NCBI GenBank assembly: GCA_964403795.1
Contig: CAYOHP010000237.1
Span: forward strand, 726-5,770
Source of the DNA: CAYOHP01 sp964403795 [NCBI: uncultured bacterium]
GTDB taxonomy: Bacteria > Muiribacteriota > UBA6191 > CAZXTJ01
DNA length: 5,045 bases
Reading direction: 5' to 3'
The position numbers and the translations under genes were made by a program. The notes under the pieces were generated by a model. That model ran no database searches. It worked only from the letters and a program-made list of their open reading frames with translations, and was not told the origin of the DNA. Below, piece after piece: positions 5,013 through 5,045 of this stretch. The first letter of the stretch is position 1. Each line of letters starts with the position of its first letter.

Positions 5013-5045
5013 AGGAATCCGTCCCGACACGACGCCCCTCCGGGG

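Overview
This window looks like part of a RiPP (ribosomally made, post-translationally modified peptide) cluster in a very GC-rich bacterium. Third codon positions are almost all G or C, and the non-ATG starts used here are supported by Shine-Dalgarno sites. No taxonomic marker is present. A planctomycete or another high-GC, non-actinobacterial lineage is a guess only. The first ~95 bases are G/C homopolymer runs and look like a poor-quality contig end.

Layout. A small acyl carrier protein (ACP, 110-367) lies on the minus strand. Divergent from it, three plus-strand genes are closely packed and probably form an operon. The first is a FabF-type ketosynthase fold whose three catalytic residues are all replaced (414-1631). 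The second is a CPBP/Abi-type membrane protease (about 1670-2344). The third is a radical SAM/SPASM peptide maturase (2356-3921). A 163-base gap with a possible promoter follows. Then comes a 305-residue precursor protein (4085-5002), which ends 43 bases before the window does.

The precursor is the most striking element. Its 180-residue leader has no cysteine, contains an SCP2 (sterol/lipid-carrier)-like domain, and ends in a double-glycine motif, LEAVAGG. The 125-residue core after it is about three quarters Ala, Gly and Cys. It has 17 cysteines on a five-residue period, built from 15-residue and then 14-residue tandem units. All cysteines lie after the Gly-Gly.

Proposed working model (inference). 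The SPASM maturase modifies the Cys-rich core, probably by thioether or another Cys-directed crosslink. The CPBP protease processes the leader or gives self-protection. The ACP, the catalytically dead ketosynthase and the SCP2-like leader together suggest that an acyl chain or lipid is bound or carried during maturation. No exporter, C39 peptidase or active acyltransferase is visible, so the cluster probably continues to the right of the window, or to the left beyond the broken contig end.
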